Source: Paenibacillus sp. ACRRY (lineage in GTDB: Bacteria; Bacillota; Bacilli; Paenibacillales; Paenibacillaceae). Taken from it: DNA of 64,000 bases. Shown here in pieces: positions 19,322 through 28,428 of the stretch; positions within the stretch are counted from its first letter, which is position 1, and every line of letters starts with the position of its first letter. The translations under genes were made by a program, and so were the position numbers. A model generated the notes under the pieces. The model had not been told where the DNA came from, ran no database searches, and saw nothing but the letters and a program-made list of their open reading frames with translations. Where the stretch lies: NCBI RefSeq assembly GCF_022346995.1, contig NZ_JAKRNM010000001.1, forward strand, positions 806,001-870,000. The letters are read 5' to 3'.

Positions 19322-19418
19322 GCTCTCCACCCTCACTTGCTTCGGTATTTAGCCGACATGAAGGAACACTCGTGATAATATGAATGCCCCCACATGCGAC
19401 TGATCTATTTAGAAACTC

Positions 19419-20720
19419 TTACTCTGCCGCCGAAAATAACTTCAATCGATCGTTGTCTATGGCTTTTAGAACATCCGTGCTGGTTTTTGAATCAAGCAAT
19501 AATTCTATAACATAGTTACCGACAACGGTGTTATCCCAAAACTTAATACCGGTTTCCATAATGGTGTTTACCGATCCGTTTGAGTTTGCACGTAACGATT
19601 TTTCAATTTCACCCTGCTTCTGAGGCAGATCGGTGAAGGATGGATTTAAGCCCGTAAAATCATAGAATTTTTTGAGAACATCAACTCTAGAGATATAGTT
19701 TAAGTATTCCTTGGCTGCGTCTATATTTTTACTGTTCTTGTTAACTACACGAATAAGGCTTCCATCATATACAGCCAGTGCCTGATTATCTACGAATGGT
19801 GCAGGCATCATACCGTACTTCGAAAAATCGTACGTTTCACCTTTGGCTTTGGATTGCACATCTTCGTTGGCGGGTACCATTGTCATGGCATATTTGCCAC
19901 TTTCCATCGCAACCATATGCTTGTCATAGGTATTGGAAAGTGCGTCTTTGCCAAAGTACCCCTTATTGTAGGCTTCTTTGTATTGATTTAGAAATATATC
20001 AAACGTAGTCACACCTTCAAAGGTTGCTTTGTTATCGTTAAGATTTTGAAAGAGGCCAGAAGAAGCATTTTCACCTGCTGGGCCCATTAATGCGAACCAA
20101 ACGCCAGAATGCCAGCTATCTTTGAGTGGCTCATACACTGGAGTGATACCATTTTGGAGTAACTTGTCGCAAAGAGCGGTGAACTCGGCGTAAGTTTTTG
20201 GAACTTGCAAATTGTATTGTTCAAAGATTTTCTTGTTGTACATTAGGCCCCAACCGGCATTTTCACCTTCTGGTCCCCAGCCGATAACTTGTTCATTATA
20301 GGTAGAATTTTTCTTTGCAGCATCGGTCATCCGTCCTACCCATTCCTCACCACTCAAATCCACAAAATTATCCTGAGGTTGGAATTGAGCTGCATTGGCT
20401 TGAGCCCAGATAATGGATAGATCAGGGCCTTCGCCAGAGGCCAACTTTGCCTTTAGTACACTGGCATACTGATCTGTAGGGATAATTTGTACATCAACTT
20501 TAATTCCGGTCTCTTTGGTGAAATCCTCAATAATCTCTTTGTCTACAGGTTTCAACCAGTCGGCCGCAGCCGAAAGACTAATGGTAACATTATTCTTGTC
20601 GGTAGTTCCTAAGTTTTCGCTACTTACTTCATCCGTGCCTTTACTTGCACAACCAGTAACAATTCCAGTAAACAGCATGAGGGCTGCCAAGGTGGACGCT
20701 GCTTTCTTTTTTCTCATCAT
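19419..20720 (-). CDS. ABC importer extracellular solute-binding lipoprotein
   Basis: 433 residues from ATG 20720 (GGGGAG 6 bases upstream). A lipoprotein signal peptide ends in the lipobox TGC with lipidated Cys24, so it is anchored on the outer face of the membrane. The rest follows the family 1 extracellular sugar-binding fold (for example KLASGEGPDLSIIWAQANA near 90). It presumably captures a fucosylated oligosaccharide for the two permeases downstream; the ligand is inferred only from the fucosidase and fuconolactonase neighbours. Confidence 0.9.
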   Translation of the reverse strand: MMRKKKAASTLAALMLFTGIVTGCASKGTDEVSSENLGTTDKNNVTISLSAAADWLKPVDKEIIEDFTKETGIKVDVQIIPTDQYASVLKAKLASGEGPDLSIIWAQANAAQFQPQDNFVDLSGEEWVGRMTDAAKKNSTYNEQVIGWGPEGENAGWGLMYNKKIFEQYNLQVPKTYAEFTALCDKLLQNGITPVYEPLKDSWHSGVWFALMGPAGENASSGLFQNLNDNKATFEGVTTFDIFLNQYKEAYNKGYFGKDALSNTYDKHMVAMESGKYAMTMVPANEDVQSKAKGETYDFSKYGMMPAPFVDNQALAVYDGSLIRVVNKNSKNIDAAKEYLNYISRVDVLKKFYDFTGLNPSFTDLPQKQGEIEKSLRANSNGSVNTIMETGIKFWDNTVVGNYVIELLLDSKTSTDVLKAIDNDRLKLFSAAE

Positions 20721-20803
20721 ATATTCTCCCCTCAAATTGGCTATATTGTTGCAACTGCCGACTACCTTTCTTCATAACTGATGAATCTTCCGGAATAATT
20801 TTG

Positions 20804-20818
20804 ATTAAGCGCTTACAT
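20804..20818 (-). promoter_or_regulatory. Probable CcpA cre site upstream of the importer operon
   Basis: On the minus strand this reads ATGTAAGCGCTTAAT, one or two bases from the cre consensus (TGWAANCGNTNWCA). It lies just downstream of a possible promoter TTTACC-17-TATCAT and ~85 bases before the lipoprotein start, a position fit for carbon catabolite repression. A second, weaker copy (AGTAAGCGTTTGAT on the minus strand) lies near 20916-20929. Confidence 0.6.
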
Positions 20819-20926
20819 AGATGATAACTATCATACGGTTAATGGTAAATGTAAAAACAGGTTTCCGCCTTGTGTAAATATTTAACCTCGTCTAGGGACC
20901 TGACTGTTTTATTAATCAAACGCTTA

Positions 20927-21808
20927 CTAAAGTTTCGAACTATGCTGTCTGTATTTGTTCGGCGTAACTCCTGTTAAGGACTTAAACATACGATAAAAGT
21001 GGGTAGGACTGTCATAACCGCAGAGCTCTGCAATTTCAGTGATTTTCTTATCAGAACCAATAAGTAACCCTTTGGCAAGAATTATTCTTTTGACATTGAC
21101 ATATTGAGTAAAATTCATCGTTGTCATTCGTCGAAAGACTCTTGAAAAATGTGGTGCTGTTACATTCGCTTTAGCGGCTAGCTGGGATAGCGATGCTACA
21201 CGCCCTGGATGCTTGTCGATGTCATGCACTATATCCTTCATCCAATATGGACCAACTTTTAATTCAAGTACAGCACTTCGCCCACGGATGGATTGAATGT
21301 AACGATTGATTTGCAAAAAAAACTGACAACATATGAGCTTGATTGCTTCTTGGTAACCGATTTTTTTTTCGATTAGTTCGTGCTGAATTTGTTTCAAGGC
21401 ATTTTCTGTAAGTGCAATCAAATATTCTGGCAACTCAATCCGATAATTTCTTTTCTTTATCGCGTAATCAAAACAAAGAAGACTTTTGTATGAATCGTCG
21501 ATGGGATCCATTGAGAGTAGATTCGGTGCAAAGAAAAGAGCAGAAGAAACAATTGGATCTTCAATGTGTGGCATCGAGTGATGAATGGTATTTCCGGGGA
21601 TGATAAAGAGATCACCCTGTTTTTTTTCATACCAATTATTATCAATAAAAAAAGTGCCTTTTCCTTGATGGATATAAACAAGCTCATATCGGTCATGTAG
21701 GTGATCAGGCAGCTCATTGCTTTGATGCTTCGTCAACTTATAAGTAAGTTCAAACGGAAAGAGAGGGTCTCCAAAAAAGGGCTTTCTAATCGGTTTCAAG
21801 AACATCAT
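20927..21808 (-). CDS. AraC-family transcriptional regulator with cupin sensor domain
   Basis: 293 residues. The N-terminal AraC_binding cupin-like domain (residues ~20-100; LPDHLHDRYELVYIHQGKGTF and GDLFIIPGNTIHH) probably binds a sugar. The C-terminal double HTH (~190-290) ends with the signature CGYDSPTHFYRMFKSLTGVTPNKYR. It lies between the importer operon and the divergent fuconolactonase gene and is a candidate regulator of either. Confidence 0.88.
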   Translation of the reverse strand: MMFLKPIRKPFFGDPLFPFELTYKLTKHQSNELPDHLHDRYELVYIHQGKGTFFIDNNWYEKKQGDLFIIPGNTIHHSMPHIEDPIVSSALFFAPNLLSMDPIDDSYKSLLCFDYAIKKRNYRIELPEYLIALTENALKQIQHELIEKKIGYQEAIKLICCQFFLQINRYIQSIRGRSAVLELKVGPYWMKDIVHDIDKHPGRVASLSQLAAKANVTAPHFSRVFRRMTTMNFTQYVNVKRIILAKGLLIGSDKKITEIAELCGYDSPTHFYRMFKSLTGVTPNKYRQHSSKL

Positions 21809-21959
21809 CCCCTATGAAATATAATATAAATGCATTTGAAAGATATCAAAATTTGTTATAAATAAGCAAGTTTAAGTAATTATTTATCCAATTTGATTGA
21901 TATACAATGATCCTAGAAAAGAATATTTATTTAGGAAAATGAACGGGGTGTGTGGCATA

Positions 21960-22790
21960 ATGCGAATTGACGCTCATCATCATTACTGGAAAATTGACCG
22001 TGGTGACTATGAATGGATTACGCCCGATTTGTCAGTACTTTATCGTAATTTCTTACCACCGGATTTTGAACCTTTATTATCAAAACATAATCTGGATGGA
22101 AGTATCATTGTACAAGCTGCTCCGACTATTGAAGAGACAGAGTTCATCCTTAAGATTGCTGAACATTCTCCTTCAGTACTCGGGGTGATTGGCTGGGTGA
22201 ATTTGTTTGATCCAGATCATAGAAAACACTTTGAGCGTTTTCGACTTAACCCAAAGTTCAAAGGTATTCGAGTAATGATTCAAGATATGTACAATACAAC
22301 AGATGTTCTTAATCCAGTTTTTTTGGATGCGCTTAGTAGTTATGCAGCAGAAGATATACCAGTCGATTTATTACTGGTTTCGAATCAATTGGAAACTGTA
22401 TTGAAATTACTTCAACAAGTTTCTGGTTTGCGTGGTGTTATTGATCATATTGCCAAACCACAGATCAAAGATGGTAAATTAGAGCCTTGGAAGCAGTATA
22501 TGAGTGAAATCTCCAAGTTTCCTGGTATTTATTGCAAACTGTCTGGAATGGTTACCGAAGCAAATCATAACAAGTGGGTCAAAGAAGATTTTGTTCCATA
22601 TATCCAAACTGTGGTTGAGTTATTCGGACCTAAACGTGTGATTTTTGGAAGTGACTGGCCGGTATGTCTACTTGCAGCAGAATATTCAGAAGTTATGGAT
22701 ATTTTAGTAAATTCCCTACCGCAGTGTTGGGGCGCGAACGAATTCAACCAGTTATTTGGTGCTAATGCAGAGGAGTTTTACAAGTTATAG
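21960..22790 (+). CDS. Amidohydrolase, L-fuconolactonase-like
   Basis: 276 residues from ATG 21960 (GGGGTG upstream; an upstream in-frame ATG at 21897 lacks a ribosome binding site). It begins MRIDAHHHYWKIDRGDYEWI, typical of the COG3618 amidohydrolase-2 family whose characterised members open L-fucono-lactone, L-rhamnono-lactone or related sugar lactones. The metal-site His cluster is at residues 5-7 and the conserved GSDWPV near residue 230 supplies the catalytic Asp. With the fucosidase it supports an oxidative (non-phosphorylated) L-fucose pathway: fucose to fuconolactone to fuconate. Confidence 0.82.
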   Translation: MRIDAHHHYWKIDRGDYEWITPDLSVLYRNFLPPDFEPLLSKHNLDGSIIVQAAPTIEETEFILKIAEHSPSVLGVIGWVNLFDPDHRKHFERFRLNPKFKGIRVMIQDMYNTTDVLNPVFLDALSSYAAEDIPVDLLLVSNQLETVLKLLQQVSGLRGVIDHIAKPQIKDGKLEPWKQYMSEISKFPGIYCKLSGMVTEANHNKWVKEDFVPYIQTVVELFGPKRVIFGSDWPVCLLAAEYSEVMDILVNSLPQCWGANEFNQLFGANAEEFYKL

Positions 22791-22924
22791 AGATAATGAA
22801 AAGCGCAATTTATATGCTTTCAGTTCAGACCTGCCAGCCTCGCTAGTAAACAAAGGTGATTGAAGAGTGAATTAAGATCTATGAAATTTCTGTGGTGAAA
22901 AAGTAATGATCAAAAGTAAAATCT

Positions 22925-23083
22925 CGAGGTTACTCAAAGTTCGGTAAATCCAATTACGGGATTGGATGATACCTATTTTAAGTTTTGGAGCTTCATCTTT
23001 GGGATCTGTATTCCTGATATACCGATAGACCATACACTTCTTCAAGAAGTTTTAGATATTCTGAGCTCAGTACACAACTAAAC
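22925..23083 (+). pseudogene. Decayed aldo/keto reductase (L-fucose dehydrogenase-like) N-terminus
   Basis: Three plus-strand fragments in different frames line up with the N-terminus of an aldo/keto reductase: YSKFGKSNYGIG (22929-22964), then IPILSFGASSLGSVF, then DIPIDHTLLQEVLDILSS (to the stop just before 23083). FGASSLGSVF is typical of the fucose/pyridoxal dehydrogenase group. The remnant lies directly after the fuconolactonase gene, where a fucose dehydrogenase would be expected, and stops where repeat copy C begins. At least two frameshifts make it non-functional. Confidence 0.65.
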
Positions 23084-23475
23084 AAGAACACGGCCCCAGT
23101 GAAGTCGCTATTTTAGCGGCTTTTTTATTTATGGCTTTAGCGAGTTGAGTGTGTGAAACGCTCGAAACAAAAACACTCGCTATGCAGGTGGAGGGATTAA
23201 GGGTTTGACCACCATGACCATTCCAATACAATCGAGGTGTTCAGGCTCAACCAGCTTAGCTTACACAAAGTGGATGTGTAAATACAACATTGTGTTCACT
23301 CCGAAGCATAGAGGGAAAGAAATTTATAATCAAGTGAGAAGAAATTTAATCGAAATCTTCAAACGTTTGTGTAAGTACAAAGGAGTAGAAATTATAGGCT
23401 ATGGACGGGTGGTCATAATTTTATCGGAACAAGTTCTTGTCCCGAGCCAAGGAGAAGAACTTGTTCCGATTGCCT
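23082..23475. repeat. Composite palindromic repeat, copy C, split by an IS200-like fragment
   Basis: The left part 23082-23131 carries CAAGAACACGGCCCC and the hairpin GTCGCTATTTTAGCGGC plus T6. The right part 23421-23475 carries CGGAACAAGTTCTTGTCC (23425-23442), loop CGAGCCAA and reverse arm 23451-23468 with one mismatch. In copies B and D these two parts are contiguous; here ~280 bases separate them. Confidence 0.75.
23132..23412 (+). mobile_element. tnpA: IS200/IS605-family remnant: left end and N-terminal piece of TnpA
   Basis: An end-like hairpin (TAGCGAGTT...AACACTCGCTA, 23138-23181) is followed by a TnpA reading frame. The stretch from ~23250 reads SLAYTKWMCKYNIVFTPKHR then KYKGVEII, the conserved start of Y1-HUH IS200 transposases. 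Only about 50 of the usual ~150 residues remain; the HUH motif and catalytic Tyr are lost where the right half of the palindromic repeat resumes. It is therefore inactive. No gene for a complete transposase of this kind lies in the window. Confidence 0.75.
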
Positions 23476-23701
23476 GAATTGACAAGAAAAAGTGGGTAAA
23501 AGAATGCTCTCAATAGTAATGATTGCAGTCTAATGATTAGTTCATAAGCCACTATACTATCATCTGTAGGTTGAAAGTTTCTAAAGAAAAAATACATAGA
23601 TGCATTGAAAAGTGTTTAAAAAGCGGCTTTTTTCTTTTATGAATCCCAGTTCTCGCAGTAAAGGCAAGTATATATTCTAATTGTTGTTGAGGAATTACCA
23701 A

Positions 23702-23767
23702 ATGAACAAGGTAACTACCGGAATCGACAAATCCTATTGTATTAATTCGCTTAAACTATTAAATTAA
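23702..23767 (+). CDS. Possible 21-residue peptide upstream of tldD
   Basis: ATG 23702 follows GAGG with 9-base spacing and opens a 21-codon frame: MNKVTTGIDKSY, then a single Cys, ending NSLKLLN. It is the only small ORF with a ribosome binding site in the 23480-23858 gap, so it is the obvious precursor-peptide candidate for the locus that follows. Doubts: the tldD promoter lies downstream of it, it has no clear leader/core division, and its TGIDK segment resembles an untranslated-looking stretch at ~39420-39450. Confidence 0.25.
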   Translation: MNKVTTGIDKSYCINSLKLLN

Positions 23768-23804
23768 GAACATATTTTGTTGTGTTAATCAATCTACCGT
23801 GACA

Positions 23805-23833
23805 TGACACAATCACTATCACATATGTATTAT
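23805..23833 (+). promoter_or_regulatory. Probable promoter of the tldD operon
   Basis: TGACAC (23805-23810), 17 bases, TATTAT (23828-23833), 25 bases before the tldD start. No terminator is evident from here to 31400, consistent with one five-gene transcript. Confidence 0.5.
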
Positions 23834-23858
23834 TATTAAAAACATGACAGGAGCAAAT

Positions 23859-25241
23859 ATGATGATATCAAAAATTGAGATTGAAAAAATGTTAAATGCC
23901 GCTCTTGAAACAGGCGGTGATTTCGCTGAAATTTTCGTTGAGGATAAGACAAATGCCAGTTTGAGTATGTTAGGTGGGGTACTGGAGAAAGCTGTCTCAG
24001 GGCGTGATTTTGGAATTGGAATCCGAATATTAAAAGGAGATTTCTGTGTCTATGCCTATACGAATGATTTTGCAGAAGAGAATCTAATCAAGGTAGCCCG
24101 TTCGGCTGCTAAAGGGATTCAAGGAAAGAAACAGGATATTACTTTGAACTTGATAAAAAATGAAACCTTTGATGCTCACCATATAGAAATACCAACCTAC
24201 AGCATTGGCAAAAAAGAAAAAATTGACTGGCTGAGAAGGGCACATTTCGCGGCTAAGGATTATGATCCAGTCATTGGCCAGACCCAAATGTCCTATAGCG
24301 AGACGATTCAAAATGTATTGATTGCCAATACGGAAGGCATCCATGTGGAAGATCGCAGAACTCGGAACATACTTAACTTCATGGCGATTGCAACTGCTGG
24401 AACAAGTATGGAGACCGGATATGTGAATCCGGGTTATGTAGGTGGACTAGAGCATATTCGAAATCTCGATATTGAGTCCTGTGCGAGAGAAGCTGCCAGA
24501 AGTGCAAAAACCATTTTAAACGCCGAATATGCTCCGTCCGGAAAATTTCCGGTCATCATTGACAATGCTTTTGGTGGGGTATTGTTCCACGAAGCTTGTG
24601 GACACGGACTTGAGGCGACATGTGTCGCAGATAATGCTTCCGTATTCTCAGGAAAGCTGGGAGAGTATGTTGCTTCACCTCTCGTTAGTGCCTATGATGA
24701 CGGAACGATAGCCAATGCTTGGGGATCTGAAAATATTGATGATGAAGGTATGCCGAGTCAAAGGAATCTCCTCATCGAGAATGGCATACTTAAAGGTTAT
24801 CTTATTGATAAAATCGGCAGTCGCAAAATGAACATGGCCCCTACCGGATCAGCAAGACGTGAATCTTACCGTTATAGTCCGACATCGAGAATGACGAATA
24901 CCTTCATTGCCTCCGGCAATTCGACACCTGAAGAGATTATTTCCAACACTGAATACGGAATATTCGCCAAGTATATGGGAGGCGGGTCTGTAAACACAGC
25001 AACCGGCGAGTACAATTTTAATGTAAGTGAAGGGTACATGGTGAAAAACGGGAAACTCGCTGAGCCAATCAAGGGTGCAACGCTGATCGGAGACGGGATG
25101 AGCACGCTGAAGAATATTGATATGGTAGGTAGTAATCTAGATTATGGCGTTGGCATGTGTGGGGCAAGAAGTGGGACGATCCCCGTAACTGTAGGCCAAC
25201 CAACGATTAGAGTTTCAGAACTAACTGTAGGTGGAAGATAG
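23859..25241 (+). CDS. tldD: TldD-type zinc metallopeptidase
   Basis: 460 residues from ATG 23859 (AGGAG with 6-base spacing; ATG 23844 is in frame but lies before that site). The zinc motif HExxxH is His244-Glu245-ACG-His249 within VLFHEACGHGLEA. TldD, with its partner TldE, forms a hollow heterodimer that degrades unfolded peptides; in E. coli the pair matures microcin B17 by removing its leader and processes CcdA. TldD/TldE pairs also occur in other modified-peptide clusters. The gene heads a tight block with tldE (14-base gap) and two ABC exporters. Confidence 0.9.
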   Translation: MMISKIEIEKMLNAALETGGDFAEIFVEDKTNASLSMLGGVLEKAVSGRDFGIGIRILKGDFCVYAYTNDFAEENLIKVARSAAKGIQGKKQDITLNLIKNETFDAHHIEIPTYSIGKKEKIDWLRRAHFAAKDYDPVIGQTQMSYSETIQNVLIANTEGIHVEDRRTRNILNFMAIATAGTSMETGYVNPGYVGGLEHIRNLDIESCAREAARSAKTILNAEYAPSGKFPVIIDNAFGGVLFHEACGHGLEATCVADNASVFSGKLGEYVASPLVSAYDDGTIANAWGSENIDDEGMPSQRNLLIENGILKGYLIDKIGSRKMNMAPTGSARRESYRYSPTSRMTNTFIASGNSTPEEIISNTEYGIFAKYMGGGSVNTATGEYNFNVSEGYMVKNGKLAEPIKGATLIGDGMSTLKNIDMVGSNLDYGVGMCGARSGTIPVTVGQPTIRVSELTVGGR

Positions 25242-25255
25242 GAGGAGATTGGACA

Positions 25256-26599
25256 ATGAATATATATGAATTTCAAAAAGGATTATTTGAACAAGGAAAG
25301 CAATATGGATTCAGTGATATGGAAATATTCTTTTCATCGAGCAAATCCACTTCCTTAAGTGTACAGAACGGCACGGTGAAAGACTATAACATCACGGAAT
25401 CAGCGGGTCTTTCCTTCAGGGGAATCTATAAGGAGAAGATGGGTTATTCATATAGCGAAAAAATAAGCGTTGAATCTATTGATTTTCTGCTCAAAGAAGC
25501 CTTGGAGAACGCGGAAGTCATTGAAATCGATGATGAAGAGGAACTATTTGAGAGCAGTGAGCGCTATGAAGCCATTAATAATTATTCTGAGGATATAGCT
25601 CTATTGCCTGTAGAGAAGCTAATCGAGTCAGCATTCGCAATGGAGAGAACGGTATTACAAGCGGACTCTCGAATTAAACAAGTGCTCGATTGTACCGCTT
25701 CTAAAAATTTATATGAGGTAGCCATTATGAATACAAAAGGGCTGAATTGTTATTCACAAGGTTCTACGGCAAGTGCAGCGGTATATGTAATGGCGAGCGA
25801 GGGGGAGCAGACCTCAACAGGCTTTTACTACGATTTTACGCTGACAGACTTCTCCGAAATTGATGTTCATCATATTGCAGATACTGCAGCAGCTGAAGCT
25901 GTATCAAAATTAGGTGCGGAATCCTTGCCATCCGGAAGTTACCCTGTGATATTCCGTTATGACACGGCGACGAATCTGTTAGGGTCTTTGGTATCCAGCC
26001 TCTCAGGTGAAAATGTAGAAAAAGGACTGTCCAAACTGCGGGATCAGTTAAATAAAAAAGTCCTCGGCTCAAACATTAATATCATTGAGGATCCCCTTAT
26101 GATTGGAGCACCTGGTGCAGCGGCCTTTGATGCAGAGGGTTACCCAACCCAAACAACATCTTTGGTTGAGGCTGGAAAAGTGTTAAGTTTCATGCATAAT
26201 CGTAAATCGGCTAAAAAAGCAGGAGTCAGCTCTACCGGCAATGCTTCAAAGTACAGTTATCGCTCCACTGTGGCAGTTGGTCCTCATAATGTATATCTCA
26301 AACCGGGTGAGAGAGGTGTAGATGAAATCATCAAAGACACAGAAAAAGGTATCTTCATCATTGAACTTCAAGGTACACACTCAGGCATAAACAGTGTATC
26401 AGGTGACTTCTCATTATATGCTTCAGGCTTCCTGATAGAGGACGGCATACTTATCAAGCCAGTGAATCAAATCACGGTATCCGGAAATATTTTCGATGCT
26501 TTGAACAATGTGGATGAGATTGGGAACGATCTGGTGATTCGAGGCAGTGTTACAGCACCATCCGTGAAGGTGAGAAGCTTAGCTATAGCGGGACAATAA
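25256..26599 (+). CDS. tldE: TldE/PmbA-type partner of TldD
   Basis: 447 residues, starting at ATG 25256 after GGAGGAG. It has the three-part TldD/PmbA fold but lacks HExxxH, as expected for TldE. Family landmarks are RKSAKKAGVSSTGNASKYSY near 320 and GIFIIELQGTHSGINSVSGDFS near 365. Needed with TldD for peptidase activity. Confidence 0.9.
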   Translation: MNIYEFQKGLFEQGKQYGFSDMEIFFSSSKSTSLSVQNGTVKDYNITESAGLSFRGIYKEKMGYSYSEKISVESIDFLLKEALENAEVIEIDDEEELFESSERYEAINNYSEDIALLPVEKLIESAFAMERTVLQADSRIKQVLDCTASKNLYEVAIMNTKGLNCYSQGSTASAAVYVMASEGEQTSTGFYYDFTLTDFSEIDVHHIADTAAAEAVSKLGAESLPSGSYPVIFRYDTATNLLGSLVSSLSGENVEKGLSKLRDQLNKKVLGSNINIIEDPLMIGAPGAAAFDAEGYPTQTTSLVEAGKVLSFMHNRKSAKKAGVSSTGNASKYSYRSTVAVGPHNVYLKPGERGVDEIIKDTEKGIFIIELQGTHSGINSVSGDFSLYASGFLIEDGILIKPVNQITVSGNIFDALNNVDEIGNDLVIRGSVTAPSVKVRSLAIAGQ

Positions 26600-26637
26600 T
26601 CAACAACGGTTTTGTGGTTGTACTAGGGGGGATTATG

Positions 26638-28407
26638 ATGAGAAATCAAGCAAGTGTTCAACCCAATGCGCGGATGTTAATGAATACGGATGAAGATCGG
26701 AAAGTAAAGGTATGGAAGCCATTTTTTAAGCTCATTGCTACTGTAAGGCTTCCATATTGGTGGATTGCTCTGTGTTTAGTTGCAACACTCTCTCAAGGCA
26801 GTATCGCACTGCTCTACCCTCAGTATGTTCAGAAGATCTTAGCAGGTGATATCAGCCAAGGAACCATGTGGATTACGATTGCTTTATTATTTGGCATAGG
26901 CTTAACGGTGAGCTTGGTGCAGTTTGTTGCGAGTATAACAAGTGCCAAGATTTCTTTGAAATTTAGAAAATTGATTTGGGAACATCTAATCCATCTGCCT
27001 GTTCCTTATTATGACGCCAATAAGCCAAGAGAAATGATCAGCCGTACAACAGATGATACCACAAAACTAAGCGATCTTTTTGCAAGAGATTTGGGAAATG
27101 CCATTTCTTCAATATATCTCTTAATTGGAACTTTTGTCATTCTGTTTAGCTATGACTGGCGTTTGGCCTTCGTCGAAGCATTAATAATCCCACTCATCAT
27201 AGTGCTGGGGATTATTAATGGTCGGCTTAGTTTTAAATGGACAAACAGAGTTCAAGCCAGTCTGGCTCAATTAACCGAGTTTTTGTCAGAACTTCTATTA
27301 AATATTCCGCTTATTAAAACATTCACAAAGGAGAACAGAGAAGACAAGCGGGGAAAAGAGTTAATTGACAAGCTGTATATTACGCGACTCATGTATGAGG
27401 TCATCACTAAAACACTACTATTGATGAATGAACTGATCAGTGTTCTACAAACCATCATTGTCATTGTGTTAGGCATCTATCTCGTCTCTAAAGATATCAT
27501 CACATTACCCATATGGATTGCATTTTATCTGTATGCACAAGGACTAACCAGTACTGTAACTGTTGTCATGAGTGCCTGGACCAATCTAAAAACTTGCCAG
27601 GGAGCAGCAAGGCGAATTACAGAAATCTCTATGGAACCCACTGAGCCATACGATGCTGTCTCACAAGCCAAAGAAATAAATGGTGATCTGTTGTTTGAGA
27701 ATGTAACTTTTAAATATGCCGAAAATAACATACTGACCAATGTGAGCTTTATAATTCCTCATGGGAAGGTTACAGCTATTATTGGGCCAAGTGGAGCCGG
27801 AAAATCTACCATTTTCAATCTGGTTGAGCGTTTTTATAAGCCCGATACGGGCGAGATAAAGATGGGTGATCACTCTATTGACGACTATAACCTTCAGGAG
27901 TGGAGGAAGTCGATTGGCTGCGTTTCTCAGGAAACCAAATTATTCTCGGGTACAATCCGGGACAATATCACGTATGGCATAGATCGGGAAATAAAAGAAG
28001 ATGAGATCATTTGTGCTGCTCGAGCTGCTTCTGCTTGGGATTTCATTACGGCCTTCGACAATGGATTAGACACTGAAGTGGGTGAGGTTGGGTCAAAATT
28101 GTCCGGTGGGCAGAGACAGAGAATTGCAATTGCTCGCGTTATATTAAAAGATCCCGAATACGTATTACTTGATGAAGCGACATCAAACCTTGATGCTGAA
28201 GCAGGATACTTGGTCAATCAAGCTTTGAAGAAACTGTGCGTCGGCAGAACTACGATAATTATTGCGCATCAGTTAGCAACTATTGAAGCAGCGGATCAGA
28301 TCATTATATTATCTGATGAGCAAGTGAGTGGTACTGGTAATCATGAGAGCTTATTGGAAAGTAACGCATTGTATAAGCGGATGATCGATATTCAACAAGG
28401 CATATAG
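26638..28407 (+). CDS. ABC exporter half-transporter 1 (membrane domain fused to ATPase)
   Basis: 589 residues from ATG 26638 (AGGGGGG 6 bases upstream; the adjacent ATG 26635 is too close). The N-terminal membrane domain (residues ~20-320) has six helices. The ATPase domain carries Walker A GPSGAGKST (~383), signature LSGGQRQRIAIA (~487) and Walker B YVLLDEATSNLD (~509). No C39 peptidase domain is present, so leader removal is left to other proteases. It pairs with the next gene, probably as a heterodimer. Confidence 0.88.
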   Translation: MRNQASVQPNARMLMNTDEDRKVKVWKPFFKLIATVRLPYWWIALCLVATLSQGSIALLYPQYVQKILAGDISQGTMWITIALLFGIGLTVSLVQFVASITSAKISLKFRKLIWEHLIHLPVPYYDANKPREMISRTTDDTTKLSDLFARDLGNAISSIYLLIGTFVILFSYDWRLAFVEALIIPLIIVLGIINGRLSFKWTNRVQASLAQLTEFLSELLLNIPLIKTFTKENREDKRGKELIDKLYITRLMYEVITKTLLLMNELISVLQTIIVIVLGIYLVSKDIITLPIWIAFYLYAQGLTSTVTVVMSAWTNLKTCQGAARRITEISMEPTEPYDAVSQAKEINGDLLFENVTFKYAENNILTNVSFIIPHGKVTAIIGPSGAGKSTIFNLVERFYKPDTGEIKMGDHSIDDYNLQEWRKSIGCVSQETKLFSGTIRDNITYGIDREIKEDEIICAARAASAWDFITAFDNGLDTEVGEVGSKLSGGQRQRIAIARVILKDPEYVLLDEATSNLDAEAGYLVNQALKKLCVGRTTIIIAHQLATIEAADQIIILSDEQVSGTGNHESLLESNALYKRMIDIQQGI

Positions 28408-28428
28408 AAACACAGAGGGGGTGACTAC

